Numbered from the stretch's first letter, positions 22,767 through 31,062 are shown. The stretch: DNA of 36,108 bases from Rhodobacteraceae bacterium UBA3069 (GCA_002366795.1 DFBX01000080.1:1-36108), one strand, 5' to 3'. Numbers and translations are program-made. Notes: generated by a model not told the origin, from the sequence alone.

Positions 22767-24025
22767 CACCGGACCTTCCCGATCACAAGGCTGGCATTGG
22801 TCCCGCCAAAGCCAAAGCTGTTGGACAATGCCACATCAATCTTGCGCTCGCGTTTGGCATTCGGGGCCAAATCCAACGGGCTTTCCACCGCCGGATTGTC
22901 CAGATTGATCGTCGGCGGCGCAACCTGGTCGCGAATCGCCAGGATCGAGAAGATCGCCTCGATCGCGCCGGCCGCGCCCAAAAGGTGCCCCGTGGCCGAC
23001 TTGGTCGAAGACATGGTCGCAGTGCCACCCGCATCGCCAAGCAAACGTTCCACAGCGCCCAACTCGATCGTGTCCGCCATGGTCGAGGTGCCATGCGCGT
23101 TGATGTAATCCACATCAGCCGGGCTGACACCCGCGCGTTCCAGCGCCGCAGTCATCGACCGGAACCCGCCATCCCCATCGGACGAGGGCGCGGTGATATG
23201 ATAGGCATCGCCCGACAACCCATAGCCCAGCACCTCGGCATAAATCTTGGCACCGCGCGCCTTGGCATGTTCGTATTCTTCCAGAACCACGACCCCCGCG
23301 CCCTCTCCCATCACGAACCCGTCGCGGTCCGCGTCATAGGGTCGGCTGGCCGATTTCGGATCACCCGCACGGCCCGTGGACAGCGCCTTGCAGGCGTTGA
23401 ACCCGGCAATCCCGATCTCGCAGATCGCGGCCTCGGCCCCGCCTGCCACCATCACCTCGGCGTCGCACCACTGGATCAGACGCGCCGCGTCACCAATGGC
23501 GTGCGCGCCGGTGGAACAGGCGGTCACAACCGCATGGTTCGGCCCCTTGAATCCGTATTTGATGCTCACCTGACCGGAAATCAGGTTGATCAGCGCACCT
23601 GGAATAAAAAAGGGCGATACCCGCCGCACGCCTTTTTCCGCAATCAGTTTGGTCGTCGCCTCAATCGACTGCAAACCGCCGATGCCCGACCCGATCATGA
23701 CACCCGTGCGCAGGCGCGATTCCTCGTCCTCAGGCTCCCAGCCGGCATCGCGCACGGCTTGGGTGGCGGCGGCGATACCATACAGGATAAAATCATCGAC
23801 CTTGCGGCGCTCTTTCGGTGCCATCCAGTCATCCGGGTTGAACGATCCGTCCGAGCCATCGCCATAAGGCACTTCGCAGGCATAGGTGGTCGCCACGTTC
23901 GACGTATCGAACCGCGTGATGGGGCCTGCGCCCGACTGACCGTCCAGCAGACGGTTCCAGCTTTCCTCGACCCCGCAGGCCAAGGGGGTGACCAGGCCAA
24001 GCCCGGTGATAACGACACGACGCAT
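22766..24025 (-). CDS. fabF: 3-oxoacyl-[acyl-carrier-protein] synthase II
   Basis: FabF condenses malonyl-ACP with acyl-ACP in fatty acid elongation. The 419-residue protein has the thiolase-fold active site Cys170 (VVTACSTGAHAIGDAA), His311 (INAHGTSTMADT) and His347 (KSATGHLLGAAGA). The start MRRVVITGLG at 24025 has a GAGGAGGGG ribosome binding site, and a longer upstream frame is not needed. It lies 230 nt after acpP, behind the acpP terminator, and has a weak promoter candidate of its own. It is coupled to mltG. Confidence 0.97.
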   Translation of the reverse strand: MRRVVITGLGLVTPLACGVEESWNRLLDGQSGAGPITRFDTSNVATTYACEVPYGDGSDGSFNPDDWMAPKERRKVDDFILYGIAAATQAVRDAGWEPEDEESRLRTGVMIGSGIGGLQSIEATTKLIAEKGVRRVSPFFIPGALINLISGQVSIKYGFKGPNHAVVTACSTGAHAIGDAARLIQWCDAEVMVAGGAEAAICEIGIAGFNACKALSTGRAGDPKSASRPYDADRDGFVMGEGAGVVVLEEYEHAKARGAKIYAEVLGYGLSGDAYHITAPSSDGDGGFRSMTAALERAGVSPADVDYINAHGTSTMADTIELGAVERLLGDAGGTATMSSTKSATGHLLGAAGAIEAIFSILAIRDQVAPPTINLDNPAVESPLDLAPNAKRERKIDVALSNSFGFGGTNASLVIGKVR

Positions 24026-24124
24026 TGGGATGCCCCTCCTCAAGTCTCTTTGGCCCGCTCATACCCTGCGACAGGCCGGATGGGCAAGACCGCGCGCCCA
24101 ATGCGCGCACCGCTTGCCACGGAT

Positions 24125-24154
24125 TTTATCCTATTTGGGGCCACGCGCTGCCAA
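24125..24154 (-). promoter_or_regulatory. Candidate fabF promoter
   Basis: TTGGCA (24149-24154) and GATAAA (24125-24130) are spaced 18 bp apart on the minus strand, about 100 bp upstream of fabF and downstream of the acpP terminator. The match is moderate; its position supports it. Confidence 0.4.
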
Positions 24155-24196
24155 TTGCAAACCCGCCGGTTGCCCCAATATCAAGGCCAATTCACG

Positions 24197-24228
24197 AAAA
24201 AGGCCCCCGGCACTTCTGCCGGGGGCCT
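24197..24228 (-). terminator. Intrinsic terminator of acpP
   Basis: A perfect 12-bp stem (AGGCCCCCGGCA with TGCCGGGGGCCT) and a 4-nt loop is followed by five T residues on the minus strand, 26 nt after the acpP stop. It is one of the strongest terminators in the window and makes acpP a largely separate transcript. Confidence 0.95.
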
Positions 24229-24254
24229 GAAATCCGCCATAAGCGGAAATCCGA

Positions 24255-24488
24255 TCAGGAGGCCTGCTGAATGAAATTCACAGCGTCGCCATAGGTCTGG
24301 ATGGTCTCTGCCGCGTCGTCGGGGATCTCGATGCCGAATTCCTCTTCGAAGGCCATAACCAGTTCGACGGTATCAAGGCTGTCTGCATTCAGATCGTCGA
24401 TGAAGGACGCCTCGAGGACGACTTTTTCTTCTTCCACACCCAGATGCTCAACCACGATCTTTTTCACGCGCTCTGCAATATCGCTCAT
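24255..24488 (-). CDS. acpP: Acyl carrier protein
   Basis: The 77-residue acidic ACP carries growing acyl chains on 4'-phosphopantetheine attached to Ser37 in LNADSLDTVELVMAFEEEF. Length, acidity and the four-helix pattern match AcpP. An AAGGAC ribosome binding site precedes the ATG. It is flanked by a long leader on one side and a strong terminator on the other, so it is probably expressed alone at high level, as usual for ACP. Confidence 0.98.
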   Translation of the reverse strand: MSDIAERVKKIVVEHLGVEEEKVVLEASFIDDLNADSLDTVELVMAFEEEFGIEIPDDAAETIQTYGDAVNFIQQAS

Positions 24489-24948
24489 GTCTCAGTCCTT
24501 ATTCATTCCATGGACCTTTCGGCCCGCTTAATTGCCACTGCCCTCGGGGATGGCATTCCATAGTGCCCTTGGCCTTTCGGCTCGGGCGGCTCATCATCCC
24601 GCAATGCGGGCACTGCGAAGACGTTGGACCGCCTCTCGCGAGTCTGCAAGCGCCTATAGCACAGCACGGGCAAGAGGCAAACGCTTTCGCAACCCAGATA
24701 TACAAGCCAGTGGATTTCACAACCCTGCACCGCCCCCCGTGTTTTCGCAAAACCACACCCCACTTGCATCAAGCCCCGCGATCCGCATCCGCTGCGTCCC
24801 TTGAACGGCGGCGCTCCCGCCCTCTCACCGCCCACGATTTACGGCATGGGCATTCGGCGTTGGGCCCGGCCCCGGCTGCGTCGGGGTAACAGCCCCCGCA
24901 GAACCCTATTCCCGACAAAAAATACCTGTAATCCAACCGCAAAAACGC
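24489..24948 (-). other. Long intergenic region / acpP leader
   Basis: These 460 bp between acpP and the fabG terminator hold no gene that I can support; two open minus-strand frames of 85 and 110 codons have no ribosome binding site or recognisable domain. The acpP-proximal 100 bp contain two related small hairpins with GAAA loops (24512-24525 and 24571-24581), each followed by CATTCCA (plus-strand reading: 24504-24510 and 24554-24560 precede them). The remainder holds a candidate promoter near 24653-24680. Confidence 0.5.
24653..24680 (-). promoter_or_regulatory. Candidate acpP promoter
   Basis: TTGCCT (24675-24680) and TATAGG (24653-24658) with 16-bp spacing on the minus strand. It would give an acpP leader of about 155 nt that includes the two GAAA-loop hairpins. 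Moderate match only. Confidence 0.4.
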
Positions 24949-24974
24949 AAAACGACGCCCTCATCGGGGCGTCG
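24949..24974 (-). terminator. Intrinsic terminator of fabD-fabG
   Basis: CGACGCCC (24953-24960) and GGGCGTCG (24967-24974) form a perfect 8-bp stem with a 6-nt loop, followed by four T residues on the minus strand, about 58 nt after the fabG stop. Confidence 0.88.
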
Positions 24975-25032
24975 CCTGTCCGGTTCATCCAAAAAACAGC
25001 GCGCGCAAGCGCACCTTTGGAAAACGGTTTGC

Positions 25033-25770
25033 TTACAGCATCGCCATGCCGCCATTGACGTGCAGCGTCGCGCCCGTCACGTAACCCGCCTCGGGGCTGG
25101 CCAGGTACAGCACCGCCGCCGCGATCTCTTCGGGTGTGCCCATCCGTGCGGCGGGAATTTGCGCGTTGATCTTCCCCTTTTGCTCGTCGGTCAGCTTGTC
25201 GGTCATCGCCGTCGCAATGAACCCGGGCGCCACCGCGTTGGCAGTGATGCCGCGGCTAGCCACTTCGTAGGCGATGGATTTGGTCATGCCCACCAAGCCC
25301 GCCTTGGCTGCGGCATAGTTCACCTGGCCGGGGTTGCCCGTGGCCCCCACGATGGACGAGATATTCACGATCCGCCCCCAGCGCGATTTCATCATCGGGC
25401 GCATCACCCCACGGCACAGCCGCATGGCCGAGGTCAGGTTCACGTCAATCACCGACTGCCATTCGTCATCCGACATGCGCATGAATATCTGGTCGCGGGT
25501 GATACCGGCATTGTTCACCAGGATATCCACCGCACCCATCGCCTCGATCGCCTGCTTGGGCAGGGCGTCCACAGCCTCGGCGTCGCTCAGGTTGCAGGGC
25601 AGCACATGGGCCCGCTCGCCCAGCTCCGCGGCCAGCGCTTCCAGCGGCTCAACCCGCGTGCCGCTCAGGCCCACGGTTGCGCCTGCGCCATGAAGCGCCT
25701 TGGCAATCGCCCCGCCGATACCGCCCGATGCACCGGTCACCAGCGCGCATTTTCCCGTCAAATCAAACAT
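25033..25770 (-). CDS. fabG: 3-oxoacyl-[acyl-carrier-protein] reductase
   Basis: FabG reduces 3-oxoacyl-ACP with NADPH. The 245-residue short-chain dehydrogenase shows the nucleotide motif VTGASGGIGGAIA, the structural NNAG motif (ILVNNAGITRD) and the catalytic Ser139, Tyr152 and Lys156 (NISSIVGATGNPGQVNYAAA then K). The start MFDLTGK at 25770 gives the standard length and has GAGGAA at good distance; an ATG two codons earlier is also possible. It follows fabD after 37 nt and shares its transcript. Confidence 0.97.
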   Translation of the reverse strand: MFDLTGKCALVTGASGGIGGAIAKALHGAGATVGLSGTRVEPLEALAAELGERAHVLPCNLSDAEAVDALPKQAIEAMGAVDILVNNAGITRDQIFMRMSDDEWQSVIDVNLTSAMRLCRGVMRPMMKSRWGRIVNISSIVGATGNPGQVNYAAAKAGLVGMTKSIAYEVASRGITANAVAPGFIATAMTDKLTDEQKGKINAQIPAARMGTPEEIAAAVLYLASPEAGYVTGATLHVNGGMAML

Positions 25771-25807
25771 TTGCATATTCCTCTTTTTTCTGCTGACGCC
25801 GAACGGC

Positions 25808-26752
25808 TCAGTTGCCCTGCAAGGCGGCCTTGGCTGCGGCCACATCCTCGGGCGTGCCGACCGAACGGCAGGCGATGCTGCGCTCGATCCGGCGGATCAT
25901 GCCCGAAAGGGCCTTGCCCGCGCCAATCTCCCACACTTCGGTGACGCCCTGCGCTGCCATGTAGCCGACGCTTTCACGCCAGCGCACCGATCCCGTCACC
26001 TGCTCCACCAGAAGCGAGCGGATGGTGGCCGGATCGCTGACCGCGCTGGCGCGCACATTGGCAACCAGCGGCACGGCGGGCGCCTTGATATTCACATCGT
26101 CCAGTGCCTCGGCCATCACATCGGCGGCAGGGGCCATCAATGCGCAATGGAACGGGGCCGATACCGGCAGCAACATCGCGCGTTTGGCACCCTTATCCTT
26201 GGCGATCTCCAGCGCACGCTCCACGGCCTCCCTGTGGCCCGAAACGACGACCTGCGACGGATCGTTGTCATTGGCGGCCTGGCAAACCTGTCCCTGCGCG
26301 GCCTCCTCGGCCACGGCGCGGGCGGCGTCGAAATCCAGTCCCAGCAGCGCAGCCATAGCGCCCACGCCCACTGGCACGGCCTCTTGCATGGCGCGACCAC
26401 GGATACGCAACAGGCGCGCCGCATCGAACAGGCTCAGCGAACCCGCAGCGGCCAAGGCCGAATATTCACCCAGAGAATGCCCAGCGACAAAAGCAGCATC
26501 GGTGATCGCCACGCCCTCGGCCTCTAGGGCGCGCATCGCCGCCAGCGATGTGGCCATCAATGCGGGCTGCGCGTTTTGGGTCAGGGTCAAGGTCTCGATC
26601 TCGCCCTCCCAGATCAGGCTGGACAGGTTTTCACCCAAGGCTTCGTCCACCTCGTCGAACACGGCCTTGGCGGCGGGATAAGCCTCGGCCAAAGCCTGGC
26701 CCATGCCGATGGCCTGCGCGCCCTGGCCCGGAAATACGAATGCACGGGTCAT
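25808..26752 (-). CDS. fabD: Malonyl-CoA:ACP transacylase
   Basis: FabD loads malonyl onto ACP for fatty acid synthesis. The 314 residues carry AFVFPGQGAQAIGMG at the start, the nucleophile serine in VAGHSLGEYSALAAAG, and the histidine in PVSAPFHCALMAPA. The ATG at 26752 lies behind a GAGGGAGGGG ribosome binding site; the 24 extra upstream codons in frame are not part of the family. First gene of the fabD-fabG unit. Confidence 0.97.
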   Translation of the reverse strand: MTRAFVFPGQGAQAIGMGQALAEAYPAAKAVFDEVDEALGENLSSLIWEGEIETLTLTQNAQPALMATSLAAMRALEAEGVAITDAAFVAGHSLGEYSALAAAGSLSLFDAARLLRIRGRAMQEAVPVGVGAMAALLGLDFDAARAVAEEAAQGQVCQAANDNDPSQVVVSGHREAVERALEIAKDKGAKRAMLLPVSAPFHCALMAPAADVMAEALDDVNIKAPAVPLVANVRASAVSDPATIRSLLVEQVTGSVRWRESVGYMAAQGVTEVWEIGAGKALSGMIRRIERSIACRSVGTPEDVAAAKAALQGN

Positions 26753-26781
26753 CTTGTCCCCTCCCTCATCAATGTCCTGTC

Positions 26782-26810
26782 GCAATACCGTGCAAGCGCG
26801 CCTTGCGCAA
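26782..26810 (-). promoter_or_regulatory. Candidate fabD promoter
   Basis: TTGCGC (26805-26810) and TATTGC (26782-26787) with 17-bp spacing on the minus strand, about 30 bp upstream of the fabD start. A 7-bp inverted repeat GCGCATG/CATGCGC (26827-26851) lies just upstream, in the divergent region shared with the cytochrome b561 gene, and may bind a regulator. Confidence 0.45.
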
Positions 26811-26938
26811 TGCCGCAAGGGCAACGGCGCATGTATGCACAGGCCATGCGCAAAGGCTTGGAATAGGTCTTTGCCACGGCTTTCCCTAACATTGGCTGAA
26901 ACGACAGACCTATATCAGACGCATACAAAGGCTCTTTC

Positions 26939-28168
26939 ATGCCACTTTCCAACACAACCACTCAATTCGGCGGCGTCGCCAAGACCTTCCACTGGCTGAC
27001 CGCCCTGCTGATCCTGACCGCCATCGTGCTTGGCCTGCTGGCCGATGACGCATCGCACGCGGCCCGTGCCGCCGGTGCGGATCAATCCGACATCTCGCGC
27101 GCCGCGCTGCTGTTTTCCCTGCACAAGACCGTGGGCGTGGCGACGTTCTTCACCGCGCTCGCCCGCATCCTATGGGCGCTGACCCAACCCCGGCCCCGCC
27201 TGTTGAACGGAGACAACCAGACCGAGGCAACCCTGGCCGATACAATTCACTGGCTGCTCTATTCCGCGATGCTGCTGACCCCGCTGACCGGCTGGGTCCA
27301 CCACGCCGCCAGCACCGGTTTCGCGCCGATCCTCTGGCCCTTTGGTCAATCCCTGCCCTTCGTGCCGCAATCGGACAGCATCGCCGATCTGTCCGGCGGG
27401 CTGCACTACCTGTTCCAGTGGTTGTTGATCGGCGCGATTGTCCTGCATGTGGCGGGCGCGCTGAAACACCACTTGGTTGACCGCGACGACACACTGCGCC
27501 GGATGCTGCCATTTGCCGTCACCGCGCAACGCCCTCCACGGGCGCAGCCTGGCCATGCTGCACCGATCCTTGCCGCGATTGCGCTTTGGTCGCTGACCAT
27601 CAACGCGGGGTTCACTACTGGCATTATTGGCACCACGCAGCAGGTCGCATCTGATCCCGTCCCTGCCCCGCAGCTACAGCAGGCTGCATCCGACTGGCAG
27701 GTGAAAAACGGTACGCTGGCGATCAGTGTCGTGCAATTCGGATCCGAGGTCACAGGCACCTTTGCCGACTGGACCGCCGCGATCAGCTTTGCCGACGATC
27801 CGGCGCAGGAACAGAATGGCAAGGTCACGGTAACGGTCGCCATCCCCTCGCTCACCCTCGGGTCTGTCACGGATCAGGCGCTTGGCGCGGATTTCCTGAA
27901 CGCCGCCGCCAATCCGACCGCGACATTCACCGCCGACATCCTGCGCGACGGCGACGGATATGTCGCCAAGGGCACGCTGTCGCTGAACGGTGCGAGCCAC
28001 CCCCTGACCATGCCCTTCACGCTGGACCTGCAAGACGGCACCGCCACCATGCAGGGCAGCACCGAAATCGCGCGGCTTGATTTCGGCGTGGGCACAACGA
28101 TGCCCGAGGGCGACACGCTTGGCCTGACGGTGGATGTGAACATATCCCTGACTGCCACCCGCAACTGA
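26939..28168 (+). CDS. Cytochrome b561 - YceI domain fusion protein
   Basis: The 409-residue protein joins two domains that are usually separate. Residues about 8-185 form a four-helix cytochrome b561 with candidate haem-ligand histidines His18 (KTFHWLTALL), His62 (FSLHKTVGVA), His156 and His170. After a linker and one more hydrophobic segment (about 207-225), residues about 250-408 form a YceI-like lipocalin fold (WQVKNGTLAISVVQFGSEVT to LGLTVDVNISLTA). YceI proteins bind polyisoprenoids and are often encoded next to b561, so the fusion suggests electron transfer between a quinone-like lipid and haem at the membrane. Electron donors and acceptors are unknown. It converges on a second YceI gene. 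Confidence 0.93.
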   Translation: MPLSNTTTQFGGVAKTFHWLTALLILTAIVLGLLADDASHAARAAGADQSDISRAALLFSLHKTVGVATFFTALARILWALTQPRPRLLNGDNQTEATLADTIHWLLYSAMLLTPLTGWVHHAASTGFAPILWPFGQSLPFVPQSDSIADLSGGLHYLFQWLLIGAIVLHVAGALKHHLVDRDDTLRRMLPFAVTAQRPPRAQPGHAAPILAAIALWSLTINAGFTTGIIGTTQQVASDPVPAPQLQQAASDWQVKNGTLAISVVQFGSEVTGTFADWTAAISFADDPAQEQNGKVTVTVAIPSLTLGSVTDQALGADFLNAAANPTATFTADILRDGDGYVAKGTLSLNGASHPLTMPFTLDLQDGTATMQGSTEIARLDFGVGTTMPEGDTLGLTVDVNISLTATRN

Positions 28169-28191
28169 TCGCCCCGACCAACGCACATACG

Positions 28192-28226
28192 AAAAAAGCC
28201 GCCGGATCGCCCCGACGGCTTTCTTT
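28192..28226. terminator. Bidirectional terminator between the two YceI genes
   Basis: AAAGCCG (28195-28201) pairs with CGGCTTT (28216-28222), with an A run before it and a T-rich run after. It lies between convergent genes and can stop transcription from both sides. Confidence 0.8.
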
Positions 28227-28245
28227 GTTCCGATATGGAAAAGCC

Positions 28246-28827
28246 TTACTCGGCTTTCATCGCCTCGATCGAGATCATCAGCTTGACCTCGTCGCTGACA
28301 AAGGGCGCGAACTGGCCCATGTCATAGTCGCTGCGCAGCACGGTGGCGGTGGCGCCGAAACCCGCCCAGGGCTTCTTGGCCATCGGATGCTCGCCCATCT
28401 GGTTCAGCGTCGCATCCAGCACGATGGATTTGGTCACGCCGTTGATGGTCAGATCGCCGGTGATCTTGCCCGCCTGATCGCCGGTCACTTCGATACCGGT
28501 GGATTTGAAGGCGACGGTGGGGTTTTCATCCGCGCCAAAAAAGTCGCCGGTTAGGAAATGCGCGGTGCGCTCGTCCCAGCCGGTGATCAGGCTGTCGGTG
28601 GGCATGGTCACGGTCACCGAGGATGCGGCGGGGTCTTCAGCGTCGAACATGATCTCGCCTTCAAAGCCCGAATACATGCCCCAGGTGGTCGAAAAACCAA
28701 GGTGATTGTATTCGAACACGACCTGGCTGTGGCTGCTGTCCAGCACGTATTTTTCAGGGGCAGCATAGGCGGGTGCGGCCAGCAAGGCCGCGAGGGCGGC
28801 GGAAGCGGTGAGTTTGGCGAAAGTCAT
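28246..28827 (-). CDS. Secreted YceI-family protein
   Basis: A 193-residue periplasmic lipocalin-like protein. The signal peptide is clear (MTFAKLTASAALAALLAAPA then YA, cleavage before APEKY). The mature part shows the family pattern YVLDSSHSQVVFEYNHLGFS, a central FLTGDFFGADENPTVAFKS and LTINGVTKSIVLDATLN. YceI proteins bind long isoprenoid chains; a redox role with cytochrome b561 is likely given the fused paralogue facing it. GAGGAG precedes the ATG at 28827. Confidence 0.94.
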   Translation of the reverse strand: MTFAKLTASAALAALLAAPAYAAPEKYVLDSSHSQVVFEYNHLGFSTTWGMYSGFEGEIMFDAEDPAASSVTVTMPTDSLITGWDERTAHFLTGDFFGADENPTVAFKSTGIEVTGDQAGKITGDLTINGVTKSIVLDATLNQMGEHPMAKKPWAGFGATATVLRSDYDMGQFAPFVSDEVKLMISIEAMKAE

Positions 28828-28992
28828 TTGGGCACTCCTCGGATTTGGTGCGGTTAAGATGACAACAAATGTGCATCGCCAATCCGTTCCGACAATTCCG
28901 CACGGCTCAACAGGTTCTGTGCTTCGGCAAACAGTGCCCCCGGAAAACCAGTGTAAATCCGCGCATTCACGCACGAAACCCGCGTGAAAAAG

Positions 28993-29019
28993 AAAAACCC
29001 CGCCGCTTCCGCGACAGGG
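28993..29019 (-). terminator. Terminator of the small membrane protein gene
   Basis: On the minus strand CCCTGTCGC pairs with GCGGCGGGG (two G-U pairs) around a GGAA loop, followed by five T residues. It lies about 30 nt after the stop of the gene at 29052-29570. Confidence 0.82.
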
Positions 29020-29051
29020 CTTTGCAATTTCTCAAGGTCGCGAAAGGCTTT

Positions 29052-29570
29052 TTAACCGCCAATCGCGCATTCCTGCAAGGCCACCTGCAGGCCCGCTGCC
29101 GCGTCCACATCGCGAATCTCGGCCCGCACCAAGGCCGCGCCAGAACGGTCCTGCGCCTCCAGGATACCGCCTTCGATCCGCACGTTCCCCAAGTCTTCAA
29201 AGCGATACGCGGCTTGCAGTCGCACGATCCCGTCGCAGCCGCGCTTGACATGGCGCAGCTCGCCGCGCGCCTTGTCGATGTGAAATTCGTCCTCGCCCAG
29301 GTCACGGCCAACTTGCAGCATGGACAGGCCGACAGTGCCGAAGATGACGGAAACAACCAGTTTGACCAGCACCACCTCGACGTCCCACATACGGGTCTGA
29401 ACCACCCAGACGCCCACGGCGGACAGGATCGCGACAACCCCGATGAACCGCATCATGGCGCGGGCCACAATGCAGGGCGCAATGGACTTCGCCTTGTTCA
29501 TCAGCGGCACAGCGGTTGCCCGGTCTTCGGAATAGATGGTATTTTCGGTGGCGTAATTGGTCATTCCCAT
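29052..29570 (-). CDS. Hypothetical membrane protein
   Basis: A 172-residue protein that I do not recognise. After a polar N-terminus it has two predicted membrane helices (about 36-58, RAMMRFIGVVAILSAVGVWV; about 66-87, VVLVKLVVSVIFGTVGLSML). A soluble C-terminal domain of about 85 residues, rich in beta structure, follows (GEDEFHIDKARGELRHVKRG, FEDLGNVRIEGGILEAQ). The layout resembles small inner-membrane proteins with a cytoplasmic domain. It is divergent from the rpsF operon and has its own terminator, so it is a single-gene unit. Starts at 29570 or 29564 are equally possible. Confidence 0.8.
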   Translation of the reverse strand: MGMTNYATENTIYSEDRATAVPLMNKAKSIAPCIVARAMMRFIGVVAILSAVGVWVVQTRMWDVEVVLVKLVVSVIFGTVGLSMLQVGRDLGEDEFHIDKARGELRHVKRGCDGIVRLQAAYRFEDLGNVRIEGGILEAQDRSGAALVRAEIRDVDAAAGLQVALQECAIGG

Positions 29571-29691
29571 TGGTCTGTCCCCGTTTGCGGTTCGCTTGCT
29601 ACAACCATGACGCTCAAAGAAGGCGCAAATTTGTCAGATATCGGGTGATTTACGGCCTGCCCGCGCCGTTGCGTATTGCCGGCATCGGGCC

Positions 29692-29720
29692 TTGCACAAA
29701 ACCGGCTTCCGTCATATAGA
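29692..29720 (+). promoter_or_regulatory. Promoter of the rpsF-rpsR-rplI operon
   Basis: TTGCAC (29692-29697) and TATAGA (29715-29720) are spaced 17 bp, 110 bp upstream of rpsF. A direct repeat of ACCGGCTTCC (29701-29710 and 29720-29729) covers the spacer and the predicted start. The transcript would have a leader of about 100 nt, long enough for ribosomal-protein feedback control. Confidence 0.7.
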
Positions 29721-29829
29721 CCGGCTTCCTTTCGCAATTCACTTTGAATCGCGCAGACTCTCGTGGACGGGCCGCGGAAGGAACATGCCCTCCTATGAAA
29801 TGCGCCTAGATACAAGAACAGGAGTGCAC

Positions 29830-30183
29830 ATGCCGCTTTACGAGCATGTCTTTATCTCGCGTCAGGACCTGTCCAACGCGCAGGCCGAGGGCCTTGTCGA
29901 ACATTTTGGTGCCGTACTGGCAGACAACGGCGGCAAAGTCGTCGAGTCCGAGTACTGGGGCGTCAAGACGATGGCCTACAAGATCAACAAGAACCGCAAG
30001 GGCCACTATGCCTTCCTGCGTACCGACGCACCCGCGCCGGCCGTCCAGGAAATGGAACGCCTGATGCGCCTGCATGACGACGTGATGCGTGTTCTGACCA
30101 TCAAGGTGGACGAGCATAAAGAAGGCCCGTCGATCCAGATGCAGAAACGTGACGAACGCAGCGATCGCCGCGAACGCCGCTGA
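29830..30183 (+). CDS. rpsF: 30S ribosomal protein bS6
   Basis: The 117-residue bS6 binds 16S rRNA together with bS18. It shows MPLYEHVFISRQDLSNAQAE, the conserved KVVESEYWGVKTMAYKINKN and a basic/acidic C-terminal tail (QMQKRDERSDRRERR). The ATG at 29830 has GGAG upstream; the longer open frame that begins at 29692 overlaps the promoter and is not coding. First gene of the conserved rpsF-rpsR-rplI operon. Confidence 0.97.
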   Translation: MPLYEHVFISRQDLSNAQAEGLVEHFGAVLADNGGKVVESEYWGVKTMAYKINKNRKGHYAFLRTDAPAPAVQEMERLMRLHDDVMRVLTIKVDEHKEGPSIQMQKRDERSDRRERR

Positions 30184-30210
30184 TCTCAACGCAGATAAAG
30201 GACCTAAATC

Positions 30211-30438
30211 ATGGCAGCCAAACCATTTTTCCGCCGCCGGAAAGTGTGCCCGTTCTCCGGCGAGAACGCGCCCGCAATCGACTACAAAGACACGCGCCTC
30301 CTGCAACGCTACATTTCCGAGCGTGGCAAGATCGTGCCGTCCCGTATCACCGCCGTTTCGGCGAAAAAGCAACGCGAGCTGGCCCGTGCCATCAAACGCG
30401 CCCGCTTCCTCGCCCTGCTGCCCTATGCAGTGAAGTAA
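30211..30438 (+). CDS. rpsR: 30S ribosomal protein bS18
   Basis: The 75-residue bS18 partners bS6 on the 30S platform. The family pattern is clear: FFRRRKVCPF, IDYKDTRLLQRYISERGKIV and SRITAVSAKKQRELARAIKR. It starts 27 nt after rpsF and is followed by rplI after 12 nt. Confidence 0.98.
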   Translation: MAAKPFFRRRKVCPFSGENAPAIDYKDTRLLQRYISERGKIVPSRITAVSAKKQRELARAIKRARFLALLPYAVK

Positions 30439-30450
30439 GGAGAAAGCACA

Positions 30451-31062
30451 ATGCAAGTTATCCTTCTGGAACGTGTGGCCAAACTGGGCCAAATGGGCGA
30501 CGTCGTAGACGTCAAACCCGGTTTCGCGCGCAACTACCTGCTGTTGCAGGGCAAGGCGCTGTCCGCTTCGCAAGCAAATATCGACGCTTTCGAAGCCCAG
30601 AAAGCGCAGCTTGAAGCGCGCAACCTGGAAACCAAGAAAGAGGCCGAGGCGCTTGGTGAAAAGCTCGACGGTCAGCAGTTCATCGTGATTCGTTCGGCAT
30701 CGGACGGTGGCAACCTATACGGCTCCGTCACCACCCGTGACGCCGCCGACGCCGCAACCGAGAACGGCTTCTCGATCGACCGCAAACAAGTGGTCATCGT
30801 TCAGCCGATCAAGGAACTCGGCCTGCATGACGTGAACGTCACCCTGCACCCCGAAGTCGAGGTCAAGATCACCTTGAACGTCGCACGTTCGCCCGAAGAG
30901 GCCGAACTGCAAGCGTCCGGCAAGTCGATCCAGGAACTGGCCGCCGAAGAAGAGGCACAGGCCGATTTCGAGATCGCCGAACTGTTCGAAGATATCGGTT
31001 CTGCCGCTTCGGACGAGGACGAAGGAGCATCCGACAGCGCAGAGGAAAGCGACGAAGGCTAA
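30451..31062 (+). CDS. rplI: 50S ribosomal protein bL9 with acidic C-terminal extension
   Basis: bL9 spans from the L1 stalk and supports reading-frame fidelity. The N-terminal domain (about 1-50) has MQVILLERVAKLGQMGDVVD and KPGFARNYLLLQGKALSAS; a long connecting helix and C-terminal domain follow to about residue 150. The last 50 residues are an added, strongly acidic tail (for example DEDEGASDSAEESDEG), making 203 residues against about 149 in E. coli. Such extensions are usual in this order. GGAG precedes the ATG. Confidence 0.97.
   Translation: MQVILLERVAKLGQMGDVVDVKPGFARNYLLLQGKALSASQANIDAFEAQKAQLEARNLETKKEAEALGEKLDGQQFIVIRSASDGGNLYGSVTTRDAADAATENGFSIDRKQVVIVQPIKELGLHDVNVTLHPEVEVKITLNVARSPEEAELQASGKSIQELAAEEEAQADFEIAELFEDIGSAASDEDEGASDSAEESDEG

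Noticed and set aside
21666..23108. A 480-codon plus-strand open frame
   Set aside because: It is antisense to mltG and fabF, which are supported by motifs.
24499..24835. Two minus-strand open frames in the acpP leader, one with CPHC and other Cys/His residues resembling a zinc finger
   Set aside because: They have no ribosome binding site, compete in different frames, and the spacing of Cys/His does not fit a known finger; more likely untranslated leader.
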